NCBI GenBank assembly: GCA_017612555.1
Contig: JAGAFR010000053.1
Coordinates: 62,001 to 126,000 of the forward strand
Length of the DNA stretch: 64,000 bases
Reading direction: 5' to 3'
From: Lachnospiraceae bacterium
GTDB taxonomy: Bacteria > Bacillota > Clostridia > Lachnospirales > Lachnospiraceae
The notes under the pieces were generated by a model, which saw only the letters and a program-made list of their open reading frames with translations, ran no database searches and was not told where the DNA came from. This document shows positions 23,100 to 32,394 of the stretch, one piece after another. The position numbers and the translations under genes were made by a program. How positions within the stretch are numbered: the stretch's first letter is position 1; every line of letters starts with the position of its first letter.

Positions 23100-23128
23100 A
23101 GAGTCGGAACACTTACTGTCCCGACTCT
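23100..23128 (-). terminator. Terminator of the DUF5067-like gene
   Basis: AGAGTCGG and CCGACTCT form an 8-bp stem around a 13-base loop; TTTTTT follows after three bases on the minus strand. It isolates the gene upstream from trkA. Confidence 0.8.
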
Positions 23129-23151
23129 TTAAGCCTGTCATACCGAACAGA

Positions 23152-23808
23152 TCAACTGATGGGGATTTCCGTAGAACCAATATCCTGGAATGTGGAATAA
23201 TTGTCATGTACCGTAAGCGTAAGAGGACTGGTCTGATCGGAAAGCTTGAACGCATAACAGCATTCAACCGATTGTCCTCCGGAAACCTGCATATCCTTAT
23301 TGGTGATCTCCGCCGGTGTATCCGCAAGATTGGTATCCTCCGGACAATCCGCCCCGTTCTGCGTAACGCTTGCAGGGAATACCGCGCTCATTGCAAGCGG
23401 TGTATCCGTCTTGTTCACAAATGTGAAGTACACAAGTGCAGCCGTTTCATTATTCGCATCCATAACAAGCTGTACCTTGGTACACGTAAGCGAAAAGTCG
23501 TTGCTTTCAACATTTACACCGTTCGATCCCGCGGATGCTTCCTGCGATCCCGAATCCGTCTGTGCCGAACTGTCGCTATCTACTATCTTGGATTTCAAAA
23601 CAAAGAACAGAACAAGCAGAGCGATAAATACAACTATCTCAACACCGAGAATGATAAGACTCGTTGTGTCGTTCTTCTTGCGTCTTGTACCGCCGCTCCT
23701 TGATCTTGAACGATTCGCCGAGGGCTCTCTCCTTTGAGCAGGACGAGCGCTTCTTTCCCGAACCTCTTCATCCTGAAATTCAAAATCCAGATCTAAATCT
23801 CTTGGCAT
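23152..23808 (-). CDS. Membrane-anchored DUF5067-like protein
   Basis: The 218-residue protein has a cytoplasmic arm rich in Arg and Ser, one transmembrane helix (about residues 48-70), a Ser/Gly linker and an outer beta-domain. In that domain FVNKTDTPLAMSAVFPAS and VTQNGADC resemble DUF5067 and related Lachnospiraceae domains. Function unknown; such domains are thought to be immunoglobulin-like. It has its own promoter, an AAAGGAG ribosome site and its own terminator, so it is monocistronic. Confidence 0.7.
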   Translation of the reverse strand: MPRDLDLDFEFQDEEVRERSARPAQRREPSANRSRSRSGGTRRKKNDTTSLIILGVEIVVFIALLVLFFVLKSKIVDSDSSAQTDSGSQEASAGSNGVNVESNDFSLTCTKVQLVMDANNETAALVYFTFVNKTDTPLAMSAVFPASVTQNGADCPEDTNLADTPAEITNKDMQVSGGQSVECCYAFKLSDQTSPLTLTVHDNYSTFQDIGSTEIPIS

Positions 23809-23851
23809 AGTAAGACTCCTTTACTCAATAATAAAGTAAACACTTCATTCT

Positions 23852-23880
23852 ATTTTATTATCATTATGCCGAAAATTCAA
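23852..23880 (-). promoter_or_regulatory. Sigma-A promoter of the DUF5067-like gene
   Basis: TTGAAT (23875-23880) and TAAAAT (23852-23857) are 17 bases apart on the minus strand, about 37 bases before the ribosome binding site. Confidence 0.65.
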
Positions 23881-23894
23881 GTAAAAAAAGCATT

Positions 23895-24704
23895 TTAGAG
23901 CCCAAACGCAACTACCGCATACTTTACTCCGTTGCATTTGAAGCACGATGCGCCTATCGACTGGTACTTCTCGGTAAAGATAAGACCTCGTGATATGGGA
24001 TCCCTTTTGATCATTATATCGACAACCTCTTCAGCCTTCTGGTTATTGATGCACAACATTTCCGCCTTGAAATGCTCCGGTGCAAGACTGTAGAACGGAA
24101 GTCCGTTCGGCCTGGTATGCGAATAACTGGCCGCAAGCTCTCTTGTTCTCCTGTCGGCACATGTAGAAAGGCTTTTGTTTGAAATGAGCGGCTTGTAACC
24201 CAGGTCGGTTCTTGCTTTATTGATCGCCGTTATGATCTCGGTGCCGAATGCGCTGTCACTCTCACCATTGATGTATATACAACATTTACCCACATCGAAT
24301 TCTTCCGGTGTGATGTAGGGAGTAGGTTCCGGTGTGGGGGTTGCGTTGGGATCCTCCGTAGGGGAAGGGGATGCATCCGCCGAGTCTGTCCCTTTATCCC
24401 TGAACGGGTACTGCGTATCATCCTGGTTCTCCGCAGATGAGACGAACATATCATCAACATCACCGGCGATGGACGATACAGGTGCAGGTGTTGCAGCCGC
24501 CGGAGTTGTTGTGGGCTTCTGATCATCATTTACCGATTCGATCGCCGAGCGGACATAGTCCTCATAATCGTCCTTGGGAGCATTTTCAGTCTCAGCCGCA
24601 GCGCCTGAGGTATCCTGTCCGTCCTCAGTCTTACTGTCGCAACCCGACATTACAAGACAGCAGACAAGCATTATGCATATTAAAAAAGATACAGTTCTTC
24701 TCAT
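23895..24704 (-). CDS. CAP (SCP-like) domain lipoprotein
   Basis: The N-terminus is a lipoprotein signal with lipobox VMSGC (Cys at residue 22). About 110 residues of acidic, Thr/Pro-rich linker (TPTPEPTPY) follow, then a CAP domain with INKARTDLGYKPL and AASYSHTRPNG, including the conserved His. CAP-domain lipoproteins of Firmicutes are surface proteins of mostly unknown activity. It follows the aldo/keto reductase after 21 bases but encodes an unrelated function. Confidence 0.82.
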   Translation of the reverse strand: MRRTVSFLICIMLVCCLVMSGCDSKTEDGQDTSGAAAETENAPKDDYEDYVRSAIESVNDDQKPTTTPAAATPAPVSSIAGDVDDMFVSSAENQDDTQYPFRDKGTDSADASPSPTEDPNATPTPEPTPYITPEEFDVGKCCIYINGESDSAFGTEIITAINKARTDLGYKPLISNKSLSTCADRRTRELAASYSHTRPNGLPFYSLAPEHFKAEMLCINNQKAEEVVDIMIKRDPISRGLIFTEKYQSIGASCFKCNGVKYAVVAFGL

Positions 24705-24725
24705 ATGTGCTTATATTACCTCTGT

Positions 24726-25901
24726 TTATTTGAGCTTCCCGGGTGTAAGAAAAGTCATCAGTTTAAATACCGGATTCTCGAATCTTCTCTTAACCCTGAC
24801 CAGTTCCTTTCTTATCTCCAAGCCCTGCGGACACTTGGTCTCACACTTTCCGCACTTAATGCACTGTGATGCCATAGCCCTCTCATTCTTCATAGCCGTG
24901 CACATATAATATTCTCTCATGCCGTTGTAATAACCATCGATATGCGACGAATTGAAGATCCTGAAACACCCGGGTATATCAACACCCATAGGGCAGGGCA
25001 TACAATAGCCGCATCCGGTGCATTTTATGTTTGCCTTTGATTCAATCTCCGCAATGACCTTCTCATATGTGCGCATATCATCCGCATTAAGAGACCCGGG
25101 TTCCATATCAGCAGCAATACGTATGTTCTCCCTGACCATTTCCATGGAATTCATTCCGGACAGAACTGTTGTGACTTCCGGCTGATTCCACAGCCACCTG
25201 AGTCCGAACTCAGCCGCAGACCATCCGGGTGTGGAAGTCTTTATGATCTCTAATGCCTTTTTCGGAAGAGCATTAACAAGACGTCCGCCCCGAAGAGGTT
25301 CCATGATGATAACAGGGATCCCCATTGAAGCTGCCTCTTTAAGTCCTCTTACTCCGGCTTGTGTATTCTCATCAAGATAGTTATACTGGATCTGGGCAAA
25401 TTCCCAGTCATAGTCATGAAGCAGTCTTATGAACATATCCGAAGACCCGTGAAATGAAAACCCGACTCTCCGTATCTGTTTGCTGCTCTTTTTTTCCGCA
25501 AGCCACTTATCGATCCCACGCTCGCATAGCGCTCTCCATGTCTTCACATCGGGAAGCATATGCATCAGATAGTAGTCGATATGATCGGTACGAAGCCGGG
25601 AGAGCTGTTCGTTAAAATGCTTTTCGGCATCCTCAACCGTCTTCATATAATAATGCGGCATCTTGCTCGCGATGTTTATCCTGTCACGCAGGCCGGTCTT
25701 CTCAAGTATCTTACCGAGTATCTCCTCGTTTCCCGGATACAGGAACGCAGTATCAAAATAATTGACACCATTCTCAACCGCAAACTTCAGTTCCCGCTCT
25801 ATCTCGTCATGATCGAACCCGTTCCCCTTCTTGGGAAATCTCATGCACCCGAATCCGAGAGCGGACAGTCCGTCCTTATTATTTTCCCCTCTGTATTTCA
25901 T
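24726..25901 (-). CDS. Aldo/keto reductase with C-terminal 2x[4Fe-4S] ferredoxin domain
   Basis: Residues 1-280 form an AKR barrel with the catalytic set visible: Asp/Tyr in YFDTAFLYPGNE, Lys in IASKMP, His in YYLMHM. The C-terminus has CTGCGYCMPCPMGVDIP and ASQCIKCGKCETKCP, two four-Cys cluster motifs. Such proteins may pass electrons between ferredoxin and a carbonyl substrate. The gene overlaps the hydA stop by one base (TAATG), so it belongs to the hydrogenase operon. Confidence 0.88.
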   Translation of the reverse strand: MKYRGENNKDGLSALGFGCMRFPKKGNGFDHDEIERELKFAVENGVNYFDTAFLYPGNEEILGKILEKTGLRDRINIASKMPHYYMKTVEDAEKHFNEQLSRLRTDHIDYYLMHMLPDVKTWRALCERGIDKWLAEKKSSKQIRRVGFSFHGSSDMFIRLLHDYDWEFAQIQYNYLDENTQAGVRGLKEAASMGIPVIIMEPLRGGRLVNALPKKALEIIKTSTPGWSAAEFGLRWLWNQPEVTTVLSGMNSMEMVRENIRIAADMEPGSLNADDMRTYEKVIAEIESKANIKCTGCGYCMPCPMGVDIPGCFRIFNSSHIDGYYNGMREYYMCTAMKNERAMASQCIKCGKCETKCPQGLEIRKELVRVKRRFENPVFKLMTFLTPGKLK

Positions 25902-27586
25902 TACATGCTCCTGTGTAACAGTTCATGTTCCCGTCCGTCTATCACATCATTGTATACCTGTGTAAGGAACGGATTCTCACCAGTGTACCTTATAGTTGAT
26001 AAGGTATCTACCTGATAAATGCCGTCCATACGCGCGCTTCTTGTTGTCGGCCCCATCGGAACAGGCTGTCCTCCGCCGAGGATACATCCTCTTCTGCAGG
26101 CCATGACCTCAACAAAATCATACTGTGCCGTTCCGGCTTTTATGCTCTCAAGAAGATCCGAAGCATTCTTAAGTCCGTGGACAACAGCTATATGAAGCTG
26201 CTTATCACCCAGAGAAACCGTAGCCTCTTTGAAGCCCTGTTTTCCTCTGATCCCCGAGTACTTGATGTCCTCAAGCGTCGTATGATCCTTGTCCTCGGAC
26301 AGATGACGAAGAACTGCCTCGGTCACACCGCCTGTGATCCCGAAGATCGAGGCTCCGCCCGAAGCCATTGAGAACGGCATATCACATGCTTCGCTCTCAA
26401 GAGTCTCAAACTTGATACCTACCTGCTTGATCATTCTGATGATCTCCTGGGTGGTTATGACTATATCAGTATCCTGACGACCGCCGGTATGGTTATCCGA
26501 TCGAAGTATCTCGGATTTTTTCGCCGTACAAGGCATGATCGCAACAACGTATGTCTCCTTTTGCTCCTGTGCGTCCTGCTCTTTAAAGTATTCTTTGATC
26601 ACGGGCGAGAGCATGCTCATAGGCGAACGGCATGTACTCAGGTTTCCCGTAAATTCCGGATACTTATTCTCACAGAACTTGACCCATCCCGGACAACACG
26701 ACGTGAACAGCGGGAGATTTTCGCCCTTTTTCAGTCTCTCGGCAAATTCCCTGGATTCTTCCACTACGGTAAGATCCGCACCGAAGTTCGTATCATATAC
26801 CTCGTCAAATCCCATGATCCTGAGCGCCTTTACAAGCTTACCCATGGCATTTTCGCCTTTGGGAAGACCGAATTTATCACCGATGGCCACTCTGACTGCC
26901 GGTGCTATCTGGGCAACGACCCTCTTCTTCGGATCCTCTATCGCATCCCATACCTCGGTAACGTTTGTTCTTATGGAGATGGCGGCTGTCGGGCATACAA
27001 CGGCACATTGTCCGCAGCCTACGCAGTCGGTGTCGCAAAGATCTTTGCCGAACGCCGGTGTGATCTGCATCTTGGATCCTCTGTGGGCAAAATCAATAGC
27101 TCCGATCCCCTGATTTTCCGAGCAGGTTCTTACACAGTCACCGCAGAGTATACATTTATTGGGGTCTCTGACTATACAGTTTGAGCTCATATCTATAGGG
27201 AGCTGTTCTTTCTTGTTCTCGAACCTGACCGAATGGACACCTACTCTGTACGCAAGGCTCTGAAGCTCGCACATTCCGTTCTTCGTACACGTCGTACAGT
27301 CTCTGCAGTGCGTAGACAGAAGGAGCTCTATTATGAGCTTTCTGTACTGCTGGAGCTTCTTCGTATTTGTATGGATCACCATACCCGGGCGCGGAACTTC
27401 CGAGCATGATGCGAACATCTTTCCACGGTCATCTTCAACCATGCACATCCTGCATGCGCCATAGATCGACAGATCCGAATGATAACAGAATGTAGGGATG
27501 TCTATTCCTGCTTTTCTTATGAGGGAGAGTATGTTCTTCTCACCTTCCATCGGCACCTTGATGCCGTCTATTGTCATATAATCCAT
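25901..27586 (-). CDS. hydA: [FeFe] hydrogenase catalytic subunit (NADH-linked, trimeric type)
   Basis: The 561-residue protein has an N-terminal [2Fe-2S] domain with Cys in TFCYHSDLSIYGACRMC. It then has the accessory region HCRDCTTCTKNGMC, a two-[4Fe-4S] ferredoxin domain (CILCGDCVRTC and CVGCGQCAVVCP) and the H-cluster domain with all three signatures: TSCCPGW, MPCTAKKSE and MACRRGCILGGGQP. With HydB and HydC it forms a soluble complex that couples NADH and ferredoxin oxidation to H2 formation, or the reverse, in fermenting Clostridia. The ATG follows GGAGG by six bases; the gene starts 11 bases after hydB. Confidence 0.96.
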   Translation of the reverse strand: MDYMTIDGIKVPMEGEKNILSLIRKAGIDIPTFCYHSDLSIYGACRMCMVEDDRGKMFASCSEVPRPGMVIHTNTKKLQQYRKLIIELLLSTHCRDCTTCTKNGMCELQSLAYRVGVHSVRFENKKEQLPIDMSSNCIVRDPNKCILCGDCVRTCSENQGIGAIDFAHRGSKMQITPAFGKDLCDTDCVGCGQCAVVCPTAAISIRTNVTEVWDAIEDPKKRVVAQIAPAVRVAIGDKFGLPKGENAMGKLVKALRIMGFDEVYDTNFGADLTVVEESREFAERLKKGENLPLFTSCCPGWVKFCENKYPEFTGNLSTCRSPMSMLSPVIKEYFKEQDAQEQKETYVVAIMPCTAKKSEILRSDNHTGGRQDTDIVITTQEIIRMIKQVGIKFETLESEACDMPFSMASGGASIFGITGGVTEAVLRHLSEDKDHTTLEDIKYSGIRGKQGFKEATVSLGDKQLHIAVVHGLKNASDLLESIKAGTAQYDFVEVMACRRGCILGGGQPVPMGPTTRSARMDGIYQVDTLSTIRYTGENPFLTQVYNDVIDGREHELLHRSM

Positions 27587-27597
27587 CAGGAACCTCC

Positions 27598-29481
27598 TTA
27601 AGATCTCGTAACAGCGCCAAACGGGCAGTTGTCAGCGCACGCACCGCATTTGATACACTTGCTCTGATCTATCTTGAACGGCGATTTCAGTTCGCCCGAT
27701 ATCGCCTCAACAGGGCAGTTTCTCGCACACTTGCTGCAACCCTTGCACTTCTCGGGCACGATTGTATAGCTAAGTAGTGCCTTGCACGTGCCGGTGCGGC
27801 ATTTCTTTTCCCTCACATGCTCCAGGTATTCATCCCTGAACACTTTTAACGTTGACAGCACCGGAAGCGCCGCGGATTTTCCGAGACCGCACAGCGCGGT
27901 ATCCGTTATCGCACGTCCCAGCTCTTCCAGAAGATCCAGCTGCTCCTCACTTCCGCGGCCGTTTACGATATCTTCAAGTATCTCGAGCATACGCATGGTA
28001 CCTTCACGACAGGGAACGCATTTACCGCAGCTCTCATTCTGTGTAAAGTTCATGAAGAACCTTGCGACCTCGACCATGCAAGTATCTTCATCCATTATAA
28101 CGAGACCGCCTGATCCGATCATCGCACCCTTTTCCTTCAGCGAATCAAAATCAAGAGGTACATCCAGATCCGATGAGATGAGGCACCCTCCGGAAGGTCC
28201 GCCGATCTGTACGGCTTTAAATGCTTTGCCTCCTTTTATGCCTCCGCCTATATCATAGATTATCTCTCTTAACGTCGTACCCATGGGTACTTCGATAAGT
28301 CCGGTGTTGTTGATGCTTCCCGTTACCGCAAAAGCCTTCGTACCGGGACTCTTTTCGGTACCGATCGTATGATACCAATCCGATCCGCGAAGGATTATCA
28401 TGGGAACATTGGCATATGTCTCAACATTATTAAGTACCGTAGGTTTTCCGAAAAGACCCTGCTCGACCGTACGCGGCGGCTTGGTCCTGGGCATTCCCCT
28501 CTCTCCTTCGATCGATGCGGTAAGAGCACTTCCCTCGCCGCACACGAACGCCCCGGCTCCTTTGTTTATATGGAGGTGGAATGAAAATCCCGATCCGAGT
28601 ATATCATCCCCTATAAGACCCGCTTCCTCAGCCTGTGCTATCGCGATCTTAAGCCTTGATACCGCAAGGGGGTATTCGGCACGCACATATATGTATCCTT
28701 CGGATGCTGATACGGCATATGCGGCTATGATCATTCCCTCGATCATCTTATGAGGGTCACCTTCCATGACGCTTCGGTCCATGAACGCACCGGGATCTCC
28801 CTCATCGCCGTTACATACGACGTATCTTACCGTCTCTTTCTGTCTGGCAACCTGTTTCCATTTATAACCGGTCTGGAATCCGCCACCCCCTCTTCCACGA
28901 AGGTTGGAATCATAGATCACCTCCGTGACTTCCTCGGGTGTCATCTCGAACAACGCCTTTTCAAGCGCTTTATACCCGTCAAAGGCAAGCGCTTCTTCTA
29001 TATGCTCGGCGCCTATATGACCGCAGTTCTTAAGAACAAGGCGCATCTGCTTCGCATAGAACGGGATATCCTCCTGGGCTGGATATGTAACCCCGTTCAT
29101 CGTATACAGGAGCCTTTCCACGGGCTTTCCGCCAAGAACCGTTGTGTTATAGATCTCATCACAGTCTTCGGGTTTTACTTTTATATACAGATATTTGTAA
29201 GGCTCTACACGAACGAGAGGTCCCATTTCGCAAAATCCGTGACATCCGCTTTTCTGAACATCCGTATGTATGTCGGAACATGCAATGCCGTCTCCGAATT
29301 CGATCGAAGCATTCGGATCATTTCCGCACAGCTCGCACAATTTCTCATATATCTTCTCCGAACCCCCCGCAAGGCAGCCGGTGCCGGCACACACGAGGAT
29401 CCTGCACTTGATGCCGCTGATCCGCTGTTCGCATTTGCTCCTGATATTGGCAAGGTCTTCTCCGGATCTTAACTTATTCAT
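27598..29481 (-). CDS. hydB: Hydrogenase NADH/flavin subunit (NuoF-like)
   Basis: The 627-residue protein has, in order: a thioredoxin-like [2Fe-2S] domain (VCAGTGCLAGG, GCHGFCEMGPLV); the NuoF core with FMN/NADH loop GRGGGGFQTGYKW; the [4Fe-4S] site ESCGKCVPCREG; and a C-terminal two-cluster ferredoxin domain (CKGCSKCARNCP and CIKCGACADNCP). This is the full set of a bifurcating HydB. It overlaps hydC by four bases and has GGAGG seven bases before the ATG. Confidence 0.96.
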   Translation of the reverse strand: MNKLRSGEDLANIRSKCEQRISGIKCRILVCAGTGCLAGGSEKIYEKLCELCGNDPNASIEFGDGIACSDIHTDVQKSGCHGFCEMGPLVRVEPYKYLYIKVKPEDCDEIYNTTVLGGKPVERLLYTMNGVTYPAQEDIPFYAKQMRLVLKNCGHIGAEHIEEALAFDGYKALEKALFEMTPEEVTEVIYDSNLRGRGGGGFQTGYKWKQVARQKETVRYVVCNGDEGDPGAFMDRSVMEGDPHKMIEGMIIAAYAVSASEGYIYVRAEYPLAVSRLKIAIAQAEEAGLIGDDILGSGFSFHLHINKGAGAFVCGEGSALTASIEGERGMPRTKPPRTVEQGLFGKPTVLNNVETYANVPMIILRGSDWYHTIGTEKSPGTKAFAVTGSINNTGLIEVPMGTTLREIIYDIGGGIKGGKAFKAVQIGGPSGGCLISSDLDVPLDFDSLKEKGAMIGSGGLVIMDEDTCMVEVARFFMNFTQNESCGKCVPCREGTMRMLEILEDIVNGRGSEEQLDLLEELGRAITDTALCGLGKSAALPVLSTLKVFRDEYLEHVREKKCRTGTCKALLSYTIVPEKCKGCSKCARNCPVEAISGELKSPFKIDQSKCIKCGACADNCPFGAVTRS

Positions 29482-29957
29482 GCTTCATCCTCCTTGATCT
29501 TCCTGATCGTTTCCGAAACCTTTTCAGGCGTCATGGCAGGATGCACAACATCGTTTATCGTCATGACGGGAGCAAGACCGCATGCTCCGAGGCAGGAAAC
29601 AGTCTCCACGGTAAACATCATATCATCCGTAGTATGCTTCCCGTCTGACAGGCCCAGCTCCTTCTGCAGCCTTTCAAGGATCAGCGTGCCTTTTCTTACG
29701 TGACATGCCGTCCCGTCGCATACTTTGATGACGTATTTTCCTTTTTGGTCGAAAGAAAAATTCTCGTAAAAAGTCGCAACGGAATACGCCTTGGCTTCCG
29801 TTACCCCGATCTTTTCGGCAACATAGGTAAGAAGCTCCGGCGGTATGTATCGATATATGCTCTGAATATCCTGCATTATCGGAATAAGAGATTCTTTTCC
29901 CTTGCCGTGGTCGGCTATTATCTCGTCCGCTTTCTCATAAAATGATCTGTCCAGCAT
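29478..29957 (-). CDS. hydC: Hydrogenase [2Fe-2S] subunit (NuoE-like)
   Basis: The 159-residue protein has the helical N-terminal part of NuoE and a thioredoxin-like cluster domain with Cys in CDGTACHVRKG and CLGACGLAPVM. It transfers electrons between HydB and HydA. It is the first gene of the hydrogenase set, starts after TAGGAGGAG, and begins only 18 bases after clpX. Confidence 0.94.
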   Translation of the reverse strand: MLDRSFYEKADEIIADHGKGKESLIPIMQDIQSIYRYIPPELLTYVAEKIGVTEAKAYSVATFYENFSFDQKGKYVIKVCDGTACHVRKGTLILERLQKELGLSDGKHTTDDMMFTVETVSCLGACGLAPVMTINDVVHPAMTPEKVSETIRKIKEDEA

Positions 29958-29975
29958 ATCTCCTCCTATACAGAA

Positions 29976-31451
29976 CTATTGTCCTCTTGTTTCTATCTTC
30001 GGACTGCCTTTACCTTCAAGATACTCTTTGGTAATGGTGACCCGTCCGATATTATCATCTTTTGGTATCTCATACATAATGTCAAGCATTATATCTTCTA
30101 TTATCGATCGAAGCGCTCTGGCGCCGGTATCCTTTTCCTGAGCCTTCTTTGCTATTTCCAGGAGGGCTTCGTCGGTAAACTCCAGATCGACCTCATCCAT
30201 GGACAGGAGCTTTTGATACTGCTTGATTATCGCATTCTTCGGCTCCTTCAGTATATCAACGAGCATCTCATCGGTCAGCCCCTGCATGGTGCAGATTATC
30301 GGAAGTCTTCCGACAAACTCGGGTATCATTCCGAACTTCTTGATATCCTCAACGGTTACTTCCGACAGGATGTCCTTGCGTTTATCGAGCGTATCTTTAA
30401 GCTCGGCGTTAAACCCGATAGATGTCTGTTTTCTGAGACGCTGCTTTATTATCTCGTCAAGATCCGGAAAAGCTCCTCCGCATATGAACAGGATATTCCT
30501 TGTATCAACCGTTGCAAGCGGTACCATGGCGTTTTTGGAGTTGGCTCCGACCGGGACCTCAACCTCCGCGCCTTCAAGAAGCTTGAGCATACCCTGTTGT
30601 ACGCTCTCACCGGAAACATCCCTCGAGTGTGAATTCTTCTTCTTGGCTATCTTATCTATCTCATCAATGAATATTATCCCTGTCTCGGCTTTATCAACAT
30701 CGTTGTCGGCAGCTGCCAGCAGTTTTGACACAACGCTTTCTATGTCATCTCCGATGTATCCCGCTTCGGTCAGGCTTGTGGCGTCGGTGATCGCAAGCGG
30801 CACATCAAGAAGCTTTGCGAGCATCCTTACAAGGTAGGTCTTTCCGCACCCGGTAGGACCGATAAGGAGAACATTGGATTTTTCGATCTCAACATCTGCG
30901 AGTCCCTTTTCGAACTCCTCCGGTGCCATGCCTTCTGAGGCAACACGCTTGTAGTGATTGTAGACAGCCACGGACATGACTTTCTTTGCCTGCTCCTGTC
31001 CTACCACATACTCATCGAGGAGCTCCTTGATCTTATGCGGCATCGGGATATTCTTGATATCTATCTCGGGAGGCTTTTTTTCCTCCTTGCTCTTCTTCCT
31101 GCCGGGATTATTGCCGAACATCATATTCTGAAGGTCAGCCATACTCAGAAATCCTACATTCGGAAGCCCGAAACCTCCTGCAAACCGCACCGATCCGGGT
31201 TCTTTTGCCGGTTCTTTTTCGCCGGGCTCTTCCGGTTTTTCTCCGGGTTTGTCTTCATGTTCTTCCCCGGGAGGCGTGGGAGGAGCCGGAGGTGATGGAG
31301 GCTGCGGCATCCCGCCTGTCAGTTTCTCAGCCATCCTCAGCGTGTTTTCAAGACATTTATGGCATACCTTGAGCCCGCCTGTAATGGTCACAAGCTCACC
31401 GCAATCTTCTTTGAATTTACCACACAGAGAACAGTACTCTCTATCGCTCAT
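29976..31451 (-). CDS. clpX: ClpX-type AAA+ unfoldase, divergent, with Pro-rich linker
   Basis: The 491-residue protein has an N-terminal Cys4 zinc domain (CSLCGKFKEDC, CHKCLENTL) and a ~75-residue linker rich in Pro, Glu and Lys that ordinary ClpX lacks. The AAA+ core has Walker A GPTGCGKTYL, pore loop GYIG, Walker B FIDEIDKI and the ClpP-docking IGF in TSIGFNAEL. ClpX unfolds proteins for ClpP. Core residues differ from canonical ClpX at usually invariant places (GCGKTY for GSGKTL), so it may be a second, specialised copy. ATG at 31449-31451 follows GGAG; no clpP is adjacent. Confidence 0.85.
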   Translation of the reverse strand: MSDREYCSLCGKFKEDCGELVTITGGLKVCHKCLENTLRMAEKLTGGMPQPPSPPAPPTPPGEEHEDKPGEKPEEPGEKEPAKEPGSVRFAGGFGLPNVGFLSMADLQNMMFGNNPGRKKSKEEKKPPEIDIKNIPMPHKIKELLDEYVVGQEQAKKVMSVAVYNHYKRVASEGMAPEEFEKGLADVEIEKSNVLLIGPTGCGKTYLVRMLAKLLDVPLAITDATSLTEAGYIGDDIESVVSKLLAAADNDVDKAETGIIFIDEIDKIAKKKNSHSRDVSGESVQQGMLKLLEGAEVEVPVGANSKNAMVPLATVDTRNILFICGGAFPDLDEIIKQRLRKQTSIGFNAELKDTLDKRKDILSEVTVEDIKKFGMIPEFVGRLPIICTMQGLTDEMLVDILKEPKNAIIKQYQKLLSMDEVDLEFTDEALLEIAKKAQEKDTGARALRSIIEDIMLDIMYEIPKDDNIGRVTITKEYLEGKGSPKIETRGQ

Positions 31452-31453
31452 TT

Positions 31454-32389
31454 TCAGCTCCAATGCTTATAAAAGAATATTTTGCTGTTCGTACACTTCA
31501 GGATCTGTCTTTTTGTAAGCTTCTTATAATTCTTTCCCAGTTTATACCCCGCAAGCCTGAATGCGCATGTCACCGAGAAAGGTATGAAATAAAGCGGCTT
31601 TCCTTCTTCCTTAAAATACCGGAAGGCTTCTCTGACGTATGACTTTCCTTCGGACTCGGATGATACGTCATCAAACACCTCGGGGTGCATAGCCTGCGAT
31701 ACCGCAAGATCAAAGTTTCTGTGAAACTGCTGCATGTTCGTGTAGTTATGAGAATGATACACGGCTGCATCGGCGGCATATGCTATCGAATAACCGTTTT
31801 CGACGAGAGTGTGGGCAAAGACCATATCCTCGTTGAATATCATGTCCTTTGGAAAACCCCCGAGCTTTTCAAATACATCCCTTCTGTACATGGCACATGC
31901 ATTTGAGCAGAAATATGTCTTGATCCCGAGTCTTTCCTTGTCCGCCGCTGACTTTACAAGCGGCTCCTCGGGGTAATTAAACCTTCTTGAGAACCTCTCC
32001 GAAAGCGATGCATCCTCATTGGCCAGCTGCCTTGCATACACTGCCGCAACGTTTCTGTCATCAAATGCTTTCAGCATGTTTTCGATAAGCTTATCATCCG
32101 CAGGACAGGCATCCATCGTCATAAAAAGCAGGAAGTCGGCACTGCTGCCCCTGGCTCCCTCATTCCTTGTACCGCCGTGATCGAATTCCCGAAGGGATAT
32201 GTTCTTTATCTCAAAAAACCTGCCGCAGTTATCGTATTTTCTGCCGCGAAGGAGATTATCAAGATACTTCTGCTCGGTGTTTACGAGCACGATACGGTTG
32301 GGGGAAACCGTCTGTTCGCGAAGCTTTTTGATCATCGCCAGCAGCTTTTCATCCGGCTTGTATGTAGGTATTATCACATCAATAGTCAT
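31454..32389 (-). CDS. GT2 family glycosyltransferase (rhamnosyltransferase-like)
   Basis: The 311-residue protein begins MTIDVIIPTYKPDEKLL and has the GT-A Asp motifs (FLLFMTMDACPADDKL) and the acceptor-side FNEDMVFAHTLVENG with its catalytic-base ED. The layout resembles rhamnosyltransferases of the RgpB/WsaF kind. It transfers a sugar from a nucleotide donor to the growing polysaccharide on the cytoplasmic side. It stops two bases before the clpX start codon and is the last gene of the polysaccharide locus. Confidence 0.83.
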   Translation of the reverse strand: MTIDVIIPTYKPDEKLLAMIKKLREQTVSPNRIVLVNTEQKYLDNLLRGRKYDNCGRFFEIKNISLREFDHGGTRNEGARGSSADFLLFMTMDACPADDKLIENMLKAFDDRNVAAVYARQLANEDASLSERFSRRFNYPEEPLVKSAADKERLGIKTYFCSNACAMYRRDVFEKLGGFPKDMIFNEDMVFAHTLVENGYSIAYAADAAVYHSHNYTNMQQFHRNFDLAVSQAMHPEVFDDVSSESEGKSYVREAFRYFKEEGKPLYFIPFSVTCAFRLAGYKLGKNYKKLTKRQILKCTNSKIFFYKHWS

Positions 32390-32394
32390 AGCGG

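Noticed and set aside
23079..23327. 83-residue N-terminal extension of TrkA
   Set aside because: It crosses a strong terminator and the neighbouring gene; the Rossmann fold starts at the ATG at 23078 with a good ribosome site.
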